Source: Lachnoclostridium sp.
GTDB taxonomy: Bacteria; Bacillota; Clostridia; Lachnospirales; Lachnospiraceae
Direction of reading: 5' to 3'
Length of the DNA stretch: 56,031 nucleotides
Assembly: GCA_023665475.1 (NCBI GenBank)
Contig: JAMPEB010000016.1
Location: 1-56,031, forward strand
In this document: piece after piece, positions 24,146 through 31,580 of the stretch
How the letters are laid out: each line of letters opens with the position of its first letter
Numbering within the stretch: position 1 is the first letter of the stretch
Made by a program: the position numbers and the translations under genes
The notes under the pieces: model-generated
Told to the model about the DNA's origin: nothing
The model's database searches: none
The model's input: only the letters and a program-made list of their open reading frames with translations

Positions 24146-24236
24146 TAGAAAAGGTGTTACCGTAAAGCAACGGTTCGCCTTGGTTATGTGCTTATCAAAA
24201 AAGCAACCTAACTTTGGTCAGGGCGGTTGCTTTTTT
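24146..24236 (+). ncRNA. Putative antitoxin small RNA, copy 2
   Basis: Predicted from about 24146 to the terminator end at 24236. It differs from copy 1 mainly in the nine bases before the terminator (TGTGCTTAT against GTTGAATTT). Inferred from promoter and terminator. Confidence 0.6.
24197..24236. terminator. Bidirectional terminator, copy 2
   Basis: AAAAAAGCAACC (24197-24208) and GGTTGCTTTTTT (24225-24236), the same 12-bp stem as copy 1 with two loop changes. Confidence 0.88.
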
Positions 24237-24339
24237 GATGTTTTTTATTTCTTTCGGTCTGCCGGATATTGATTATTGTGACGATGATACTGATTATCGT
24301 CACTACAATACCGACAAGCTCCAAAATCATTCCGAACAT
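24208..24339 (-). CDS. Putative type I toxin, small hydrophobic membrane peptide, copy 2
   Basis: 43 residues, five differences from copy 1 (Phe8Leu, Val15Ile, Met22Ile, Ser24Asn, Ser40Pro). Three of the five are hydrophobic swaps in the helix, as expected if a membrane segment is being kept. Start, leader overlap and terminator overlap are the same as in copy 1. Retention of an open frame in both copies argues for function. Confidence 0.72.
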   Translation of the reverse strand: MFGMILELVGIVVTIISIIVTIINIRQTERNKKHQKSNRPDQS

Positions 24340-24371
24340 CAATAGTGCTTACCTTTCACTTTATTTTCCAT
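24339..24371 (-). CDS. Ten-residue leader peptide upstream of toxin, copy 2
   Basis: Identical in nucleotide and peptide sequence to the copy 1 leader (MENKVKGKHY), with the same TGATG junction and the AAAGGAGGGG site at 24389-24380. Confidence 0.65.
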   Translation of the reverse strand: MENKVKGKHY

Positions 24372-24464
24372 ATATGTATCCCCTCCTTTGATACTGGAAG
24401 CTCTCAAAATGTACTCATTTTGGCAAAAGGCGAACCGCTACCCGTTTTGGTAACACCTATATAT

Positions 24465-24492
24465 ATTCTAGCATAATGGCAGCGTTTTACAA
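24465..24492 (-). promoter_or_regulatory. Promoter of toxin mRNA, copy 2
   Basis: Minus strand TTGTAA (24492-24487), 16 bases, TAGAAT (24470-24465), as in copy 1. Confidence 0.65.
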
Positions 24493-24509
24493 GATGCGAC
24501 AACAAAAAT

Positions 24510-24773
24510 TCCACAATCACCTATCATTTCCTATACTTTTTATTGCTTTCTGAAACAATATCGTTTAAACTAATCCTATAAAGAATCGTCGCAAACCACC
24601 ATTACAAAGGTAATTATCATATCATCTGCGAGCTTTGAAAAACCGGAGTATCGTAGCCCGATACATGAATATTATAAAAGCAAAGAAACGGCAAAATAAG
24701 AAACTCTCAAACAATAGAATGCACGCTTTGCGGAAATCTATTTTCATGAACAAGAAAGAAGGAGGAATTTCAC
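24510..24773 (+). other. Upstream region of luxS
   Basis: About 260 bases. It holds one small hairpin (GTATCG tagcc CGATAC, 24648-24664) and the luxS leader whose diverged copy lies at 23563-23620. I looked for a SAM or SAH riboswitch and did not see one. Confidence 0.5.
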
Positions 24774-25253
24774 ATGGAAAAAATTGCAAGCTTCACCATA
24801 GACCACATTAAATTGCAGCCCGGTGTCTATGTGTCCAGAAAAGATACAGTGGGGGTGGAAGTCATTACCACCTTTGACCTACGCATGACCAGCCCCAACG
24901 AGGAGCCTGTCATGAACACGGCGGAGGTGCATACCATCGAGCATCTCGCCGCTACTTTTCTGCGCAACCATGCCGCATACAAGGAAAAAATCATTTACTT
25001 CGGTCCCATGGGCTGCCGCACGGGATTTTATCTGCTTTTGGCAGGGGACTATGCATCTAAGGACATCATTCCTTTGATGATAGAAATGTTTGAGTTTATC
25101 CGCGATTACAAGGATGAGGTGCCCGGCGCTTCCCCCAAGGACTGCGGCAACTATCTGGACATGAATCTGGGCATGGCAAATTATCTGGCTGACCGTTACT
25201 TAAATCAGGTACTGTATGGAATCGGCGAGGACAGGTTGATTTATCCGCAGTGA
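24774..25253 (+). CDS. luxS: S-ribosylhomocysteine lyase
   Basis: 159 residues, usual length. Metal ligands His53 and His57 in HTIEH and Cys124 in DCGNY; catalytic Glu56 and Cys81 (MGCRTG) are in place. It converts S-ribosylhomocysteine to homocysteine and DPD, the AI-2 precursor, in the activated methyl cycle. GGAGG precedes the ATG at 24774. The next gene encodes the nucleosidase that makes its substrate, 128 bases downstream, so the two form the complete SAH detoxification route. Confidence 0.97.
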   Translation: MEKIASFTIDHIKLQPGVYVSRKDTVGVEVITTFDLRMTSPNEEPVMNTAEVHTIEHLAATFLRNHAAYKEKIIYFGPMGCRTGFYLLLAGDYASKDIIPLMIEMFEFIRDYKDEVPGASPKDCGNYLDMNLGMANYLADRYLNQVLYGIGEDRLIYPQ

Positions 25254-25381
25254 CGGACATAGAAGCAAAGCTGCGAACTGCAGACCTATTGTGACATAGT
25301 GGCGGATATGGTTAAAAAAGAGAATTTTTCAGATATGAAAGCCGAGAGGTATTATTTTAGAAAAAGAAAGGAAATTGACAC

Positions 25382-26080
25382 ATGAAAAAAGTAGGAATTA
25401 TTGGCGCAATGGATTTGGAAGTGGAAGAGTTAAAGGAAAAAATGACCGTTGCAAACATTACAAAAAAAGCAAATATGGAATTTTTTGAGGGAACCTTAAA
25501 CGGCGCAGAGGTAGTCATTGTAAAATGCGGCATCGGTAAGATTAACGCTGCTTTATGCGTGCAGATATTGGCGGATGTTTTTGCCGTAACCCACATTATC
25601 AATACCGGAGTGGCCGGGTCCTTAAACGCAAAATTGGATATCGGTGATATCCTGATTTCCAGGGACGCTCTTCATCATGACATGGATGTCACAATTTTCG
25701 GATATGCCTTGGGCGAGGTTCCCCAGATGGGCTTCCGGGAATTTAAAGCAGACGAAAATCTGATTGCTTTGGCTAAGGCTTCCTGCGAGAAAGTCAATCC
25801 CGATTTACATACTCTGGTGGGGCGTGTGGTCAGCGGCGACCAGTTCATTTCCAGCAAGGAAGTGAAAGAAAGGCTGATTTCTACTTTTCAGGGAGACTGT
25901 GCCGAAATGGAGGGTGCCTCCATTGCCCACGGCGCATATTTAAATGGCATTCCTTTCGTTATCATCCGCGCTATTTCCGATAAGGCGGATGACAGCGCAG
26001 AAATGGATTATCCCACCTTTGAAAAAGAAGCCGCAAAGCACTCCGCAAGATTGGTGGAGGACTTGGTGGCGGCTATTTAG
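25382..26080 (+). CDS. mtnN: 5'-methylthioadenosine/S-adenosylhomocysteine nucleosidase
   Basis: 232 residues. Conserved residues: Glu13 in the GAMDLEVEEL start (equivalent to E. coli Glu12), the EMEGAS motif and Asp in ISDKAD. It removes adenine from SAH and MTA; the product S-ribosylhomocysteine feeds LuxS, encoded just upstream. AAAGGAA precedes the ATG. The clustering supports a methyl-cycle role. Confidence 0.96.
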   Translation: MKKVGIIGAMDLEVEELKEKMTVANITKKANMEFFEGTLNGAEVVIVKCGIGKINAALCVQILADVFAVTHIINTGVAGSLNAKLDIGDILISRDALHHDMDVTIFGYALGEVPQMGFREFKADENLIALAKASCEKVNPDLHTLVGRVVSGDQFISSKEVKERLISTFQGDCAEMEGASIAHGAYLNGIPFVIIRAISDKADDSAEMDYPTFEKEAAKHSARLVEDLVAAI

Positions 26081-26130
26081 TGTCTGCTGAGATTAATTTA
26101 TGAATTTTCGGATTATAACATGAGGAAAAA

Positions 26131-27081
26131 ATGACAGCCGCTCAATCAACTTTTTGCTATGAAAAATACACAGGACAGGAAAAGGAAGTCCATCTGCCGG
26201 AGTCGGTGGATGGGCGCTTCCTTTCCGCCATCGGTGCAAAAGCATTCTTAAGCTGCAAAAGCGTGGAACGCCTTGTGCTTCCCTCCACCTTGGAAGCCGT
26301 GGGTGATTGGGCTTTTGCCCACATGAAAAACTTGCGGGAAGTTGTACTTCCGGCAAAGAAAATTGCCTTTGGAAAAAAGGTATTTCTCGGATGTGAAAAT
26401 CTGCAGCGCATTCTTTTTTGTGACAGGGAGTATGATAATATATCGGAAAACCGAATTTACGAAGGGATTCCCCATTTTCTGGCATCTGCATTTTGCTTTT
26501 TCGCAGAGGAAACTTTGCAGAGCCTTCAGAGCGCAGATCTTATTCCGAAAGATTTATTGGAGAAATATCCTAATGATATTTTGTTTAACCTGAAAATGGC
26601 GGGTGACTGCCGCGACCAATGGAAATGGCTCTTTTTATATGACAAATCCCTGAAAGCCTTTCTTTTAAGAAATGACGATAACGGATTTGTGCCTGCCTTT
26701 ATCGGCTGGTTCCATGTGGAGGATGTGGATGACCAAAGACAGGATTACATCCGCAAAATACGGGGTGAAAAACTCCGTCTGGTTTTTCAGCGTCTACTAT
26801 ACCCGGAACATTTAGAGAAAGATATGTGGCATTTTTTCCATGCATATTTAAAAGAAAATTCTTCTTTTGTTGCAGAGCTTTTTTTGCAGTCCCCGGAATT
26901 TGGCAGGGATATCCGTTATTACAAAATCTGGCATGCAAGCGGCGGCTTAACTTCTATCTATGCGGAACAATTTCTTGCCAAATTGCCCGAAACGGAGCCG
27001 GAAATCCGTAGCTATCTGCTGGAATGTCAGTTAGAAAATGAAATGGACAACGAAGGATTTTTTACCGAATTGGAGCTGTAA
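26131..27081 (+). CDS. Leucine-rich-repeat (BspA/LRR_5 type) protein
   Basis: 316 residues. Residues ~25-95 show LRR_5 repeats (IGAKAFLSCKSVERLVLPSTLEAVGDWAF and similar). The rest is a helical domain of unknown kind, rich in Phe, Trp and Tyr. There is no signal peptide, unlike surface BspA proteins, so it is probably cytosolic. GAGG lies five bases before the ATG. It follows mtnN by 50 bases and may be co-transcribed. Function not known. Confidence 0.75.
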   Translation: MTAAQSTFCYEKYTGQEKEVHLPESVDGRFLSAIGAKAFLSCKSVERLVLPSTLEAVGDWAFAHMKNLREVVLPAKKIAFGKKVFLGCENLQRILFCDREYDNISENRIYEGIPHFLASAFCFFAEETLQSLQSADLIPKDLLEKYPNDILFNLKMAGDCRDQWKWLFLYDKSLKAFLLRNDDNGFVPAFIGWFHVEDVDDQRQDYIRKIRGEKLRLVFQRLLYPEHLEKDMWHFFHAYLKENSSFVAELFLQSPEFGRDIRYYKIWHASGGLTSIYAEQFLAKLPETEPEIRSYLLECQLENEMDNEGFFTELEL

Positions 27082-27151
27082 AAATATTCTATCACTAATG
27101 GCGCCATACAAATAACCGTTCCGCGATGCAAACACAGAAATGAGGATTCCT

Positions 27152-27364
27152 ATGAATGAAAAATCTACCCCAAAAAATATCAATGAGCAGGACTTAGAAG
27201 CAATCATTTCCCTCCTCGACCGATACAGCGAAGCCGGCGGAAGCCGGATGAAACTCAATGTGGTAGAGGGTGATGGCGAAATCGTTGACCGCCAATACCA
27301 TCACGGACGCTGCGATATCGGAAGCCCCTGGGCTATGGGGCAGGCATTTGATGTGTTGGAATAG
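27152..27364 (+). CDS. Small conserved-looking protein
   Basis: 70 residues. ATG at 27152 follows GAGG; the alternative at 27140 lies before that site. Sequence: an acidic helix (EQDLEAIISLLDRY) followed by a strand-rich end with HHGRCDIGSPWAMG and FDVLE. It looks like a compact conserved Lachnospiraceae-type protein, but I cannot name the family. Convergent with the DUF4153 gene, 17 bases apart. Confidence 0.65.
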   Translation: MNEKSTPKNINEQDLEAIISLLDRYSEAGGSRMKLNVVEGDGEIVDRQYHHGRCDIGSPWAMGQAFDVLE

Positions 27365-27381
27365 CTCAGGGAGCCTGCCGT

Positions 27382-29073
27382 CTAGTTATTTTCTAGCTGT
27401 TTTAACGCCACATAGCGGGAAACATTAAAGGTCCGCCAAGAGAAACTCTTCTGCATTTTCTGCAGTTGCTGTAAATAATAATATCCAAAATCGGACTGTT
27501 CGCTTCTCTTTAAGGAAGCGCGACTGCCTTCTCTTTCTCTGTCCATACGGATAATGATATCATTTGAGATATCTTCCCGCTCAAGGAGCGTCATATCATA
27601 TCCCAGCTCCTCCAAATAAGGAATCAGCACCGGCGCGGCATCCGCATTTAATCTGCTGAGGTAAGTATAATCATGGTAAAGTGTGCTGCTTTGGAAAAAA
27701 TCATCCTCCGTCCTTGTGATTTTTGTGCTTTCCCCTTTGGGAGCATTTGCCACATTAATTTTGGCGATAATGTAATCGGGATGGCTGAAAGACAGCGCCA
27801 GATACAACACCGTCACCACTACCATACTATAACGGAACAGCGGAAATTTCTCCGCAAAAATATTTGCCACCACACCCAGAAATAGGAAAAATAAAAGTCC
27901 CAGACCCCATAATACCAGAATTCTCAAAAAGGTCATATAATAATATCTGATATAAATTATCATGCGGAGAGCACTGGATGCAATCATAATAAAGGTACAA
28001 AATGACATAACTGTCAGTACCGCTTTTAACAGTCTGCTCTCTTTAAAAAAGCTCATTGCCAGCAACACAATAATTAAATTTAAAATACTCACTGCAAGCA
28101 ATTGGAAGAACCCTTCTCTTGCATAGGAAGCGTAAGTATATCCTTCCGGAAGCTGCATCTTCCCCAAAAATAATCCTGCAATCTGAATCACGCTAAACAC
28201 CAGATACAATGCGGACAGCATTCCCGTAACGGTAATTGCCAGAACCGGCTCCCCGTTCCTTTTGTCCTTTACCTCTTCTTTTATTTCATGCTTACACAAA
28301 TATGCCGTCAGCAGATAGGTAGCAAGATACAAAAAACAGATGCGGAATGCAATGCTAAAAATAGTTTGCAGATTGATATGTCCGAAAAGCCTGCTGCTCA
28401 TATCCCTGAATACCGCATCCGCGCTGTTCAATAAAAGCCATACAACCAACAGCAGCGGAAGCGCAATTATGACACCCAGCACCATATACCAAAATTTGCT
28501 GTCCTTCCTTTTCTCTTTCTGCGCCATATAAACCGATGCATCCGAAAAAGGTCTGCCCAACTCGCCCATGCTGGCAAATATCAGTTCCAGAATGGCTCCC
28601 ATATATTTGCCGAATTTCCATTGGGAAGTATCAAAAAACTGCTGTAACATTAAGCTTATCATCAGCAGAAAAATGCCCAGCTTGTTGAAAAAGATAATGC
28701 GTCCGTCGTCCGTGCAAAAGGTGGACACCGCAAGCAGCATCACGCTAATCATGTAAAACCAGCTTCCTTTTTTCAAGGAAATCTCTAGTTTTGACAATGA
28801 GAAGCACAAATACAAGAGACTTCCTGCCATAAAAAAAGGAAATGTTACTCCCGAACCGTTGCGGAACATACAAAACGCGTAGAATATAGCATATACTAAA
28901 GTAACGCCGCCAAAAAAGGGAAAATTCCGCTTCATGCGCCCTGTCGCCTCGGTATCTGTCCTTTGGACTTTGACCGGCACAGGGCTTGGATTCGGAACCG
29001 CCTGTAACTGCGAAGGCTGATCCCAAGTGCTGTTGCTGCTTACATTTACTTCATTTCTAACCGTTTCATTCAT
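27382..29073 (-). CDS. Polytopic membrane protein, DUF4153/DUF4173 family
   Basis: 563 residues. A Pro/Ser/Asn-rich cytosolic start (1-45) is followed by about 12 hydrophobic segments up to ~430 and then a soluble C-terminal tail of ~130 residues. Topology and the GRPFSDASVYM loop match DUF4153/DUF4173 proteins. It is the last gene of an operon with a DUF2975 protein and a small HTH regulator, a frequent association in Firmicutes. Function unknown. Confidence 0.85.
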   Translation of the reverse strand: MNETVRNEVNVSSNSTWDQPSQLQAVPNPSPVPVKVQRTDTEATGRMKRNFPFFGGVTLVYAIFYAFCMFRNGSGVTFPFFMAGSLLYLCFSLSKLEISLKKGSWFYMISVMLLAVSTFCTDDGRIIFFNKLGIFLLMISLMLQQFFDTSQWKFGKYMGAILELIFASMGELGRPFSDASVYMAQKEKRKDSKFWYMVLGVIIALPLLLVVWLLLNSADAVFRDMSSRLFGHINLQTIFSIAFRICFLYLATYLLTAYLCKHEIKEEVKDKRNGEPVLAITVTGMLSALYLVFSVIQIAGLFLGKMQLPEGYTYASYAREGFFQLLAVSILNLIIVLLAMSFFKESRLLKAVLTVMSFCTFIMIASSALRMIIYIRYYYMTFLRILVLWGLGLLFFLFLGVVANIFAEKFPLFRYSMVVVTVLYLALSFSHPDYIIAKINVANAPKGESTKITRTEDDFFQSSTLYHDYTYLSRLNADAAPVLIPYLEELGYDMTLLEREDISNDIIIRMDREREGSRASLKRSEQSDFGYYYLQQLQKMQKSFSWRTFNVSRYVALKQLENN

Positions 29074-29105
29074 TTTTTCTCTCCTTTCGCCGCATAAACG
29101 GCATT

Positions 29106-29360
29106 TTAATCAGTGGGAACTTTGGGACGCGCAGCGTCACTCTTTTCATCCTCTTTATCCGGTACATATTCCAAAATATCGCCGGGCTGACAGTTTAACG
29201 CCTTGCAGACTGCCTCCAAGGTGGAAAATCTCACTGCCTTTGCCTTATTGTTTTTTAAGATGGACAGATTTGCCAGCGTAATGTCCACTTCCCCCGCCAG
29301 CTCCGTCAATCCCTTTTTCCGCTTTGCCATCATGACATCAAGATTTACTACTATCGGCAT
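29106..29360 (-). CDS. Small XRE-like regulator (HTH_26/YozG type)
   Basis: 84 residues, essentially one HTH domain: VNLDVMMAKRKKGLTELAGEVDITLANLSILKN with a recognition helix at about 30-45, then VCKALNCQPGDILEY. Small regulators of this type lie next to DUF2975 membrane proteins and act on their own operon. It starts 18 bases after the DUF2975 stop. A TATCG-N5-CGATA palindrome upstream of the operon promoter is a candidate site. Confidence 0.9.
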   Translation of the reverse strand: MPIVVNLDVMMAKRKKGLTELAGEVDITLANLSILKNNKAKAVRFSTLEAVCKALNCQPGDILEYVPDKEDEKSDAARPKVPTD

Positions 29361-29378
29361 TTATATTATCCTCTCTTT

Positions 29379-29864
29379 TTATATCGTTAAGTCGTTTTCT
29401 TCTTTATAACGGACCGCTTCCTCAAAAACCATTGCCAATACTTTGCTGAATAGTCCGGCAATGGCAAAAACCAAAATCACCACCAAAATTACGATTGTGG
29501 TAGCGGTCGCCATATAAACAATGCTCCGCACTACGCTTACGCCTACAATAAAGAAACTCCAATTTCCCATTTTCCGGAGGCTGACTACATTTTCCATCAC
29601 AAAACAATTTTCATCCAGCACCGTCTGAAAAATCCTTCTAAGTTCCCGCACCAGCACTACCGCAGCCACTCCCAACACAAAATAAATAATGACCAGTTCT
29701 TCGTAATGCTCCTTCACATCCGCAAAATAATTTCCTATCCACTTTATGCTCCAAGGCAGGCTGAGTGTCACCACAATTCCCGCATAAAACATAAAATCCA
29801 GCAAATATTTCGTTCCTCTGGTAATTGCCTGCTTCCCTATGGCTCTCTCTTTTTTCTCACTCAT
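29379..29864 (-). CDS. DUF2975 membrane protein
   Basis: 161 residues with four hydrophobic segments (about 20-45, 60-80, 100-125, 130-150), and the conserved VLDENCFVMENV..LRKMG loop that marks DUF2975. It is paired with the HTH gene downstream. The promoter TTGACA-17-TATATT lies 55 bases upstream. Role not known; the family pair is thought to be a membrane sensor with its regulator. Confidence 0.9.
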   Translation of the reverse strand: MSEKKERAIGKQAITRGTKYLLDFMFYAGIVVTLSLPWSIKWIGNYFADVKEHYEELVIIYFVLGVAAVVLVRELRRIFQTVLDENCFVMENVVSLRKMGNWSFFIVGVSVVRSIVYMATATTIVILVVILVFAIAGLFSKVLAMVFEEAVRYKEENDLTI

Positions 29865-29918
29865 AATTTACTCCGTTTCTATGCCGTCATAACCGACATA
29901 TGGTTTCCTGATATTGCC

Positions 29919-29970
29919 AATATAACACCTGACAAAATGTTTGTCAATATATTTTTATCGTTTTTCGATA
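29919..29970 (-). promoter_or_regulatory. Promoter and palindrome of the DUF2975-HTH-DUF4153 operon
   Basis: Minus strand TTGACA (29947-29942), 17 bases, TATATT (29924-29919), close to consensus. The palindrome TATCG-N5-CGATA at 29956-29970 lies nine bases upstream of the -35 box, a position for an activator or repressor. Confidence 0.75.
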
Positions 29971-29993
29971 TTTTTATATTGTTTATAGATATT

Positions 29994-30038
29994 AAAAAGC
30001 TGAACGCCCTGTAAAAACCACAGCGGTTCAGCTTTTTT
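29994..30038. terminator. Bidirectional terminator
   Basis: AAAAAGCTGAAC (29994-30005) pairs with GTTCAGCTTTTT (30026-30037), with A and T tracts on both sides. It serves the minus-strand gene ending at 30061 and insulates the DUF2975 promoter. Confidence 0.88.
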
Positions 30039-30060
30039 CGGAGTCTTCCTACTCTTCACG

Positions 30061-30453
30061 CTACTCTTCAAATTTTAGCTCTTCCTGCTTGTTCTCCTCC
30101 TCAATCAGTCCAATGCCCATAAAGACTGCCCAGATATAGGGCGCGCCATACATATTCAGGCTTTTGGGACCGGCTATTTTGTGAGGAGGATTATCCCCTG
30201 TGCAGTCCTGTTTCAGCTTTTCATAGGCTTTGTCGAAGGTGCTTTTTGTTATGGAACGCTCCCTTCTGTCCGTGAAAAGCTCCCCGCCTTTTATACTATA
30301 AGTAAAAGGCAGTCCCTTCTTGGTCACAAATGTTTTCCCCTGATGTGCTACAATCGTTCCCCACAAATCCCCTTCAGCAATCACTGCTGTATTAATTATC
30401 ATAGTATAAGCACGATTCCTTTCGCACGGATTCAGAGGAATTTTATCTTTCAC
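30061..30453 (-). CDS. Hypothetical protein
   Basis: 130 residues with a GTG start at 30453, six bases after GAGAGG. The N-terminal 65 residues look like a small beta domain (MIINTAVIAEGDLWGTIVAH..GKTFVTKKGLPFTYSIKGGELF), the rest is helical with an acidic tail. No signal or membrane segment of clear strength, although AVFMGIGLI near 110 is hydrophobic. A promoter, TTGACA-18-TAACAT, lies at 30506-30477. I do not recognise a family. Confidence 0.7.
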   Translation of the reverse strand: MKDKIPLNPCERNRAYTMIINTAVIAEGDLWGTIVAHQGKTFVTKKGLPFTYSIKGGELFTDRRERSITKSTFDKAYEKLKQDCTGDNPPHKIAGPKSLNMYGAPYIWAVFMGIGLIEEENKQEELKFEE

Positions 30454-30476
30454 AGAATTCCTCTCTTATTATTATC

Positions 30477-30506
30477 ATGTTACTCGTATCATACCCCCCT
30501 TGTCAA
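30477..30506 (-). promoter_or_regulatory. Promoter of the 30061-30453 gene
   Basis: Minus strand TTGACA (30506-30501) and TAACAT (30482-30477) with 18-base spacing, about 20 bases before the GTG start. The -35 box is perfect. Confidence 0.55.
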
Positions 30507-30809
30507 CTATTATATCCGCCGCAGTTATGATATTTTATCCCACTATAGGATTTCTCCTTTTGTCTGCATGAAAATGTAGCATTTTAGTTTTCGTAAAATT
30601 TCGCATATGTAATGCTTTCTACCGTTATTGCATCCGATCTCATATCGTGATATCATGGTGTGAGAACTTCATTGGCAACAGTATCACAGGCAGAGGCCTG
30701 CGATATGTGACAACAGGGTTTGCGAAGCAGTTCCCGTTGTATGCAGGGGTATAAGAATGAAGATAGCGATTCCCAAAAACGGAATCATGAGAGTTAGGGT
30801 GAGAAAAGC
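30507..30809. other. Intergenic region with structured element F
   Basis: About 300 bases between divergent genes. At 30682-30705 TATC-CAGGC pairs with GCCTG-GATA, and at 30710-30740 ACAAC/GTTGT with an inner GGG/CCC stem forms a second hairpin. These would be in the 5' leader of the MBL gene. The rest shows nothing I can assign. Confidence 0.5.
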
Positions 30810-31580
30810 ATGGGCGACAACGGTTTTAAAATTACCTACCTTTTTCACAGCGGGTTCTTAGTAGAATGCAGCCGCTGCTATTATTTATTTGACTATTACA
30901 GGGGCGCTCTGCCGCCGTTAAATCCCGGCAAGCCTATTCTGGTCTTTGTCAGCCACAGTCATCCCGACCATTACAACCCTAAAATCTTTGAAATGCTTGC
31001 GGAAGAAAAAATGACACAGGTGACAGCAATTTTCCCTAAGGAACTCTCCAAAAAAATTGCCGCAAAAAAGGGGAACTCTAAAATGACGCCCCCCGCAAAT
31101 ATAAGTGTTGTCACCGTGACCTTTCACAACCGATATGAGCTGCCCTGCGGCACCCGTCTGGAAACCTTGCAATCCACGGATATCGGAGTTGCCTTTGCCT
31201 TACAATGTCCCGACGGCATACTCTATCACGGGGGAGATTTAAACGATTGGGTCAGGAGCGAACAGAGCCTGCAATATAATAAACAGATGACCGGCAGTTA
31301 CCGTCATGAGATTGATCTTCTGGCCGCCTCCCTTAAGCAGGCTTCCGAGGCTTCTATAGATACCGCCGATGCCATCGATGCGGCATTTCTGCCCTTAGAC
31401 CCTCTCCTGAAAGAAAATTATGCCAGAGGGATGCTGTATTTCTTGCAAAAAATTCCCGTGAAAAAGGTCTATCCCATGCATTATTGGGGAGAGCCGGGAA
31501 TCATTGAAACATTTTTGCGGGAATACCCCGAATATCAAGGGATTATTCAACGCACGGAAAGTTTTGCCTCCTCCACATAA
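30810..31580 (+). CDS. MBL-fold metallo-hydrolase (UlaG-like)
   Basis: 256 residues. The zinc-binding HSHPDH motif is near residue 50 and the second half carries YHGGDLND and YPMHYW, as in UlaG-type lactonases and related hydrolases. It is a cytosolic metal-dependent hydrolase, substrate unknown. The ribosome binding site is only GTGAG. Its 3' end overlaps the convergent TrmL/carbonic-anhydrase fusion gene by 34 bases. Confidence 0.88.
   Translation: MGDNGFKITYLFHSGFLVECSRCYYLFDYYRGALPPLNPGKPILVFVSHSHPDHYNPKIFEMLAEEKMTQVTAIFPKELSKKIAAKKGNSKMTPPANISVVTVTFHNRYELPCGTRLETLQSTDIGVAFALQCPDGILYHGGDLNDWVRSEQSLQYNKQMTGSYRHEIDLLAASLKQASEASIDTADAIDAAFLPLDPLLKENYARGMLYFLQKIPVKKVYPMHYWGEPGIIETFLREYPEYQGIIQRTESFASST

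Larger units (their letters stand above)
24100..24507. repeat. Tandem cassette, copy 2
   Basis: Second copy of the unit at 23649-24053. Promoters, terminator, leader and toxin are all kept intact. The nine-base block before the terminator (24188-24196) is unlike that of copy 1. Confidence 0.9.

Noticed and set aside
24075..24272. 65-codon frame across cassette copy 2
   Set aside because: It runs through the promoter and the terminator hairpin and is not matched in copy 1 beyond the shared DNA.
24520..24773. Possible SAM or SAH riboswitch before luxS
   Set aside because: The only clear structure is one 6-bp hairpin; none of the conserved core motifs of these riboswitch classes is visible.
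25306..25384. 25-codon frame just before mtnN with an ATGA overlap
   Set aside because: No good ribosome binding site and too short to support; it could be a chance reading of the leader.
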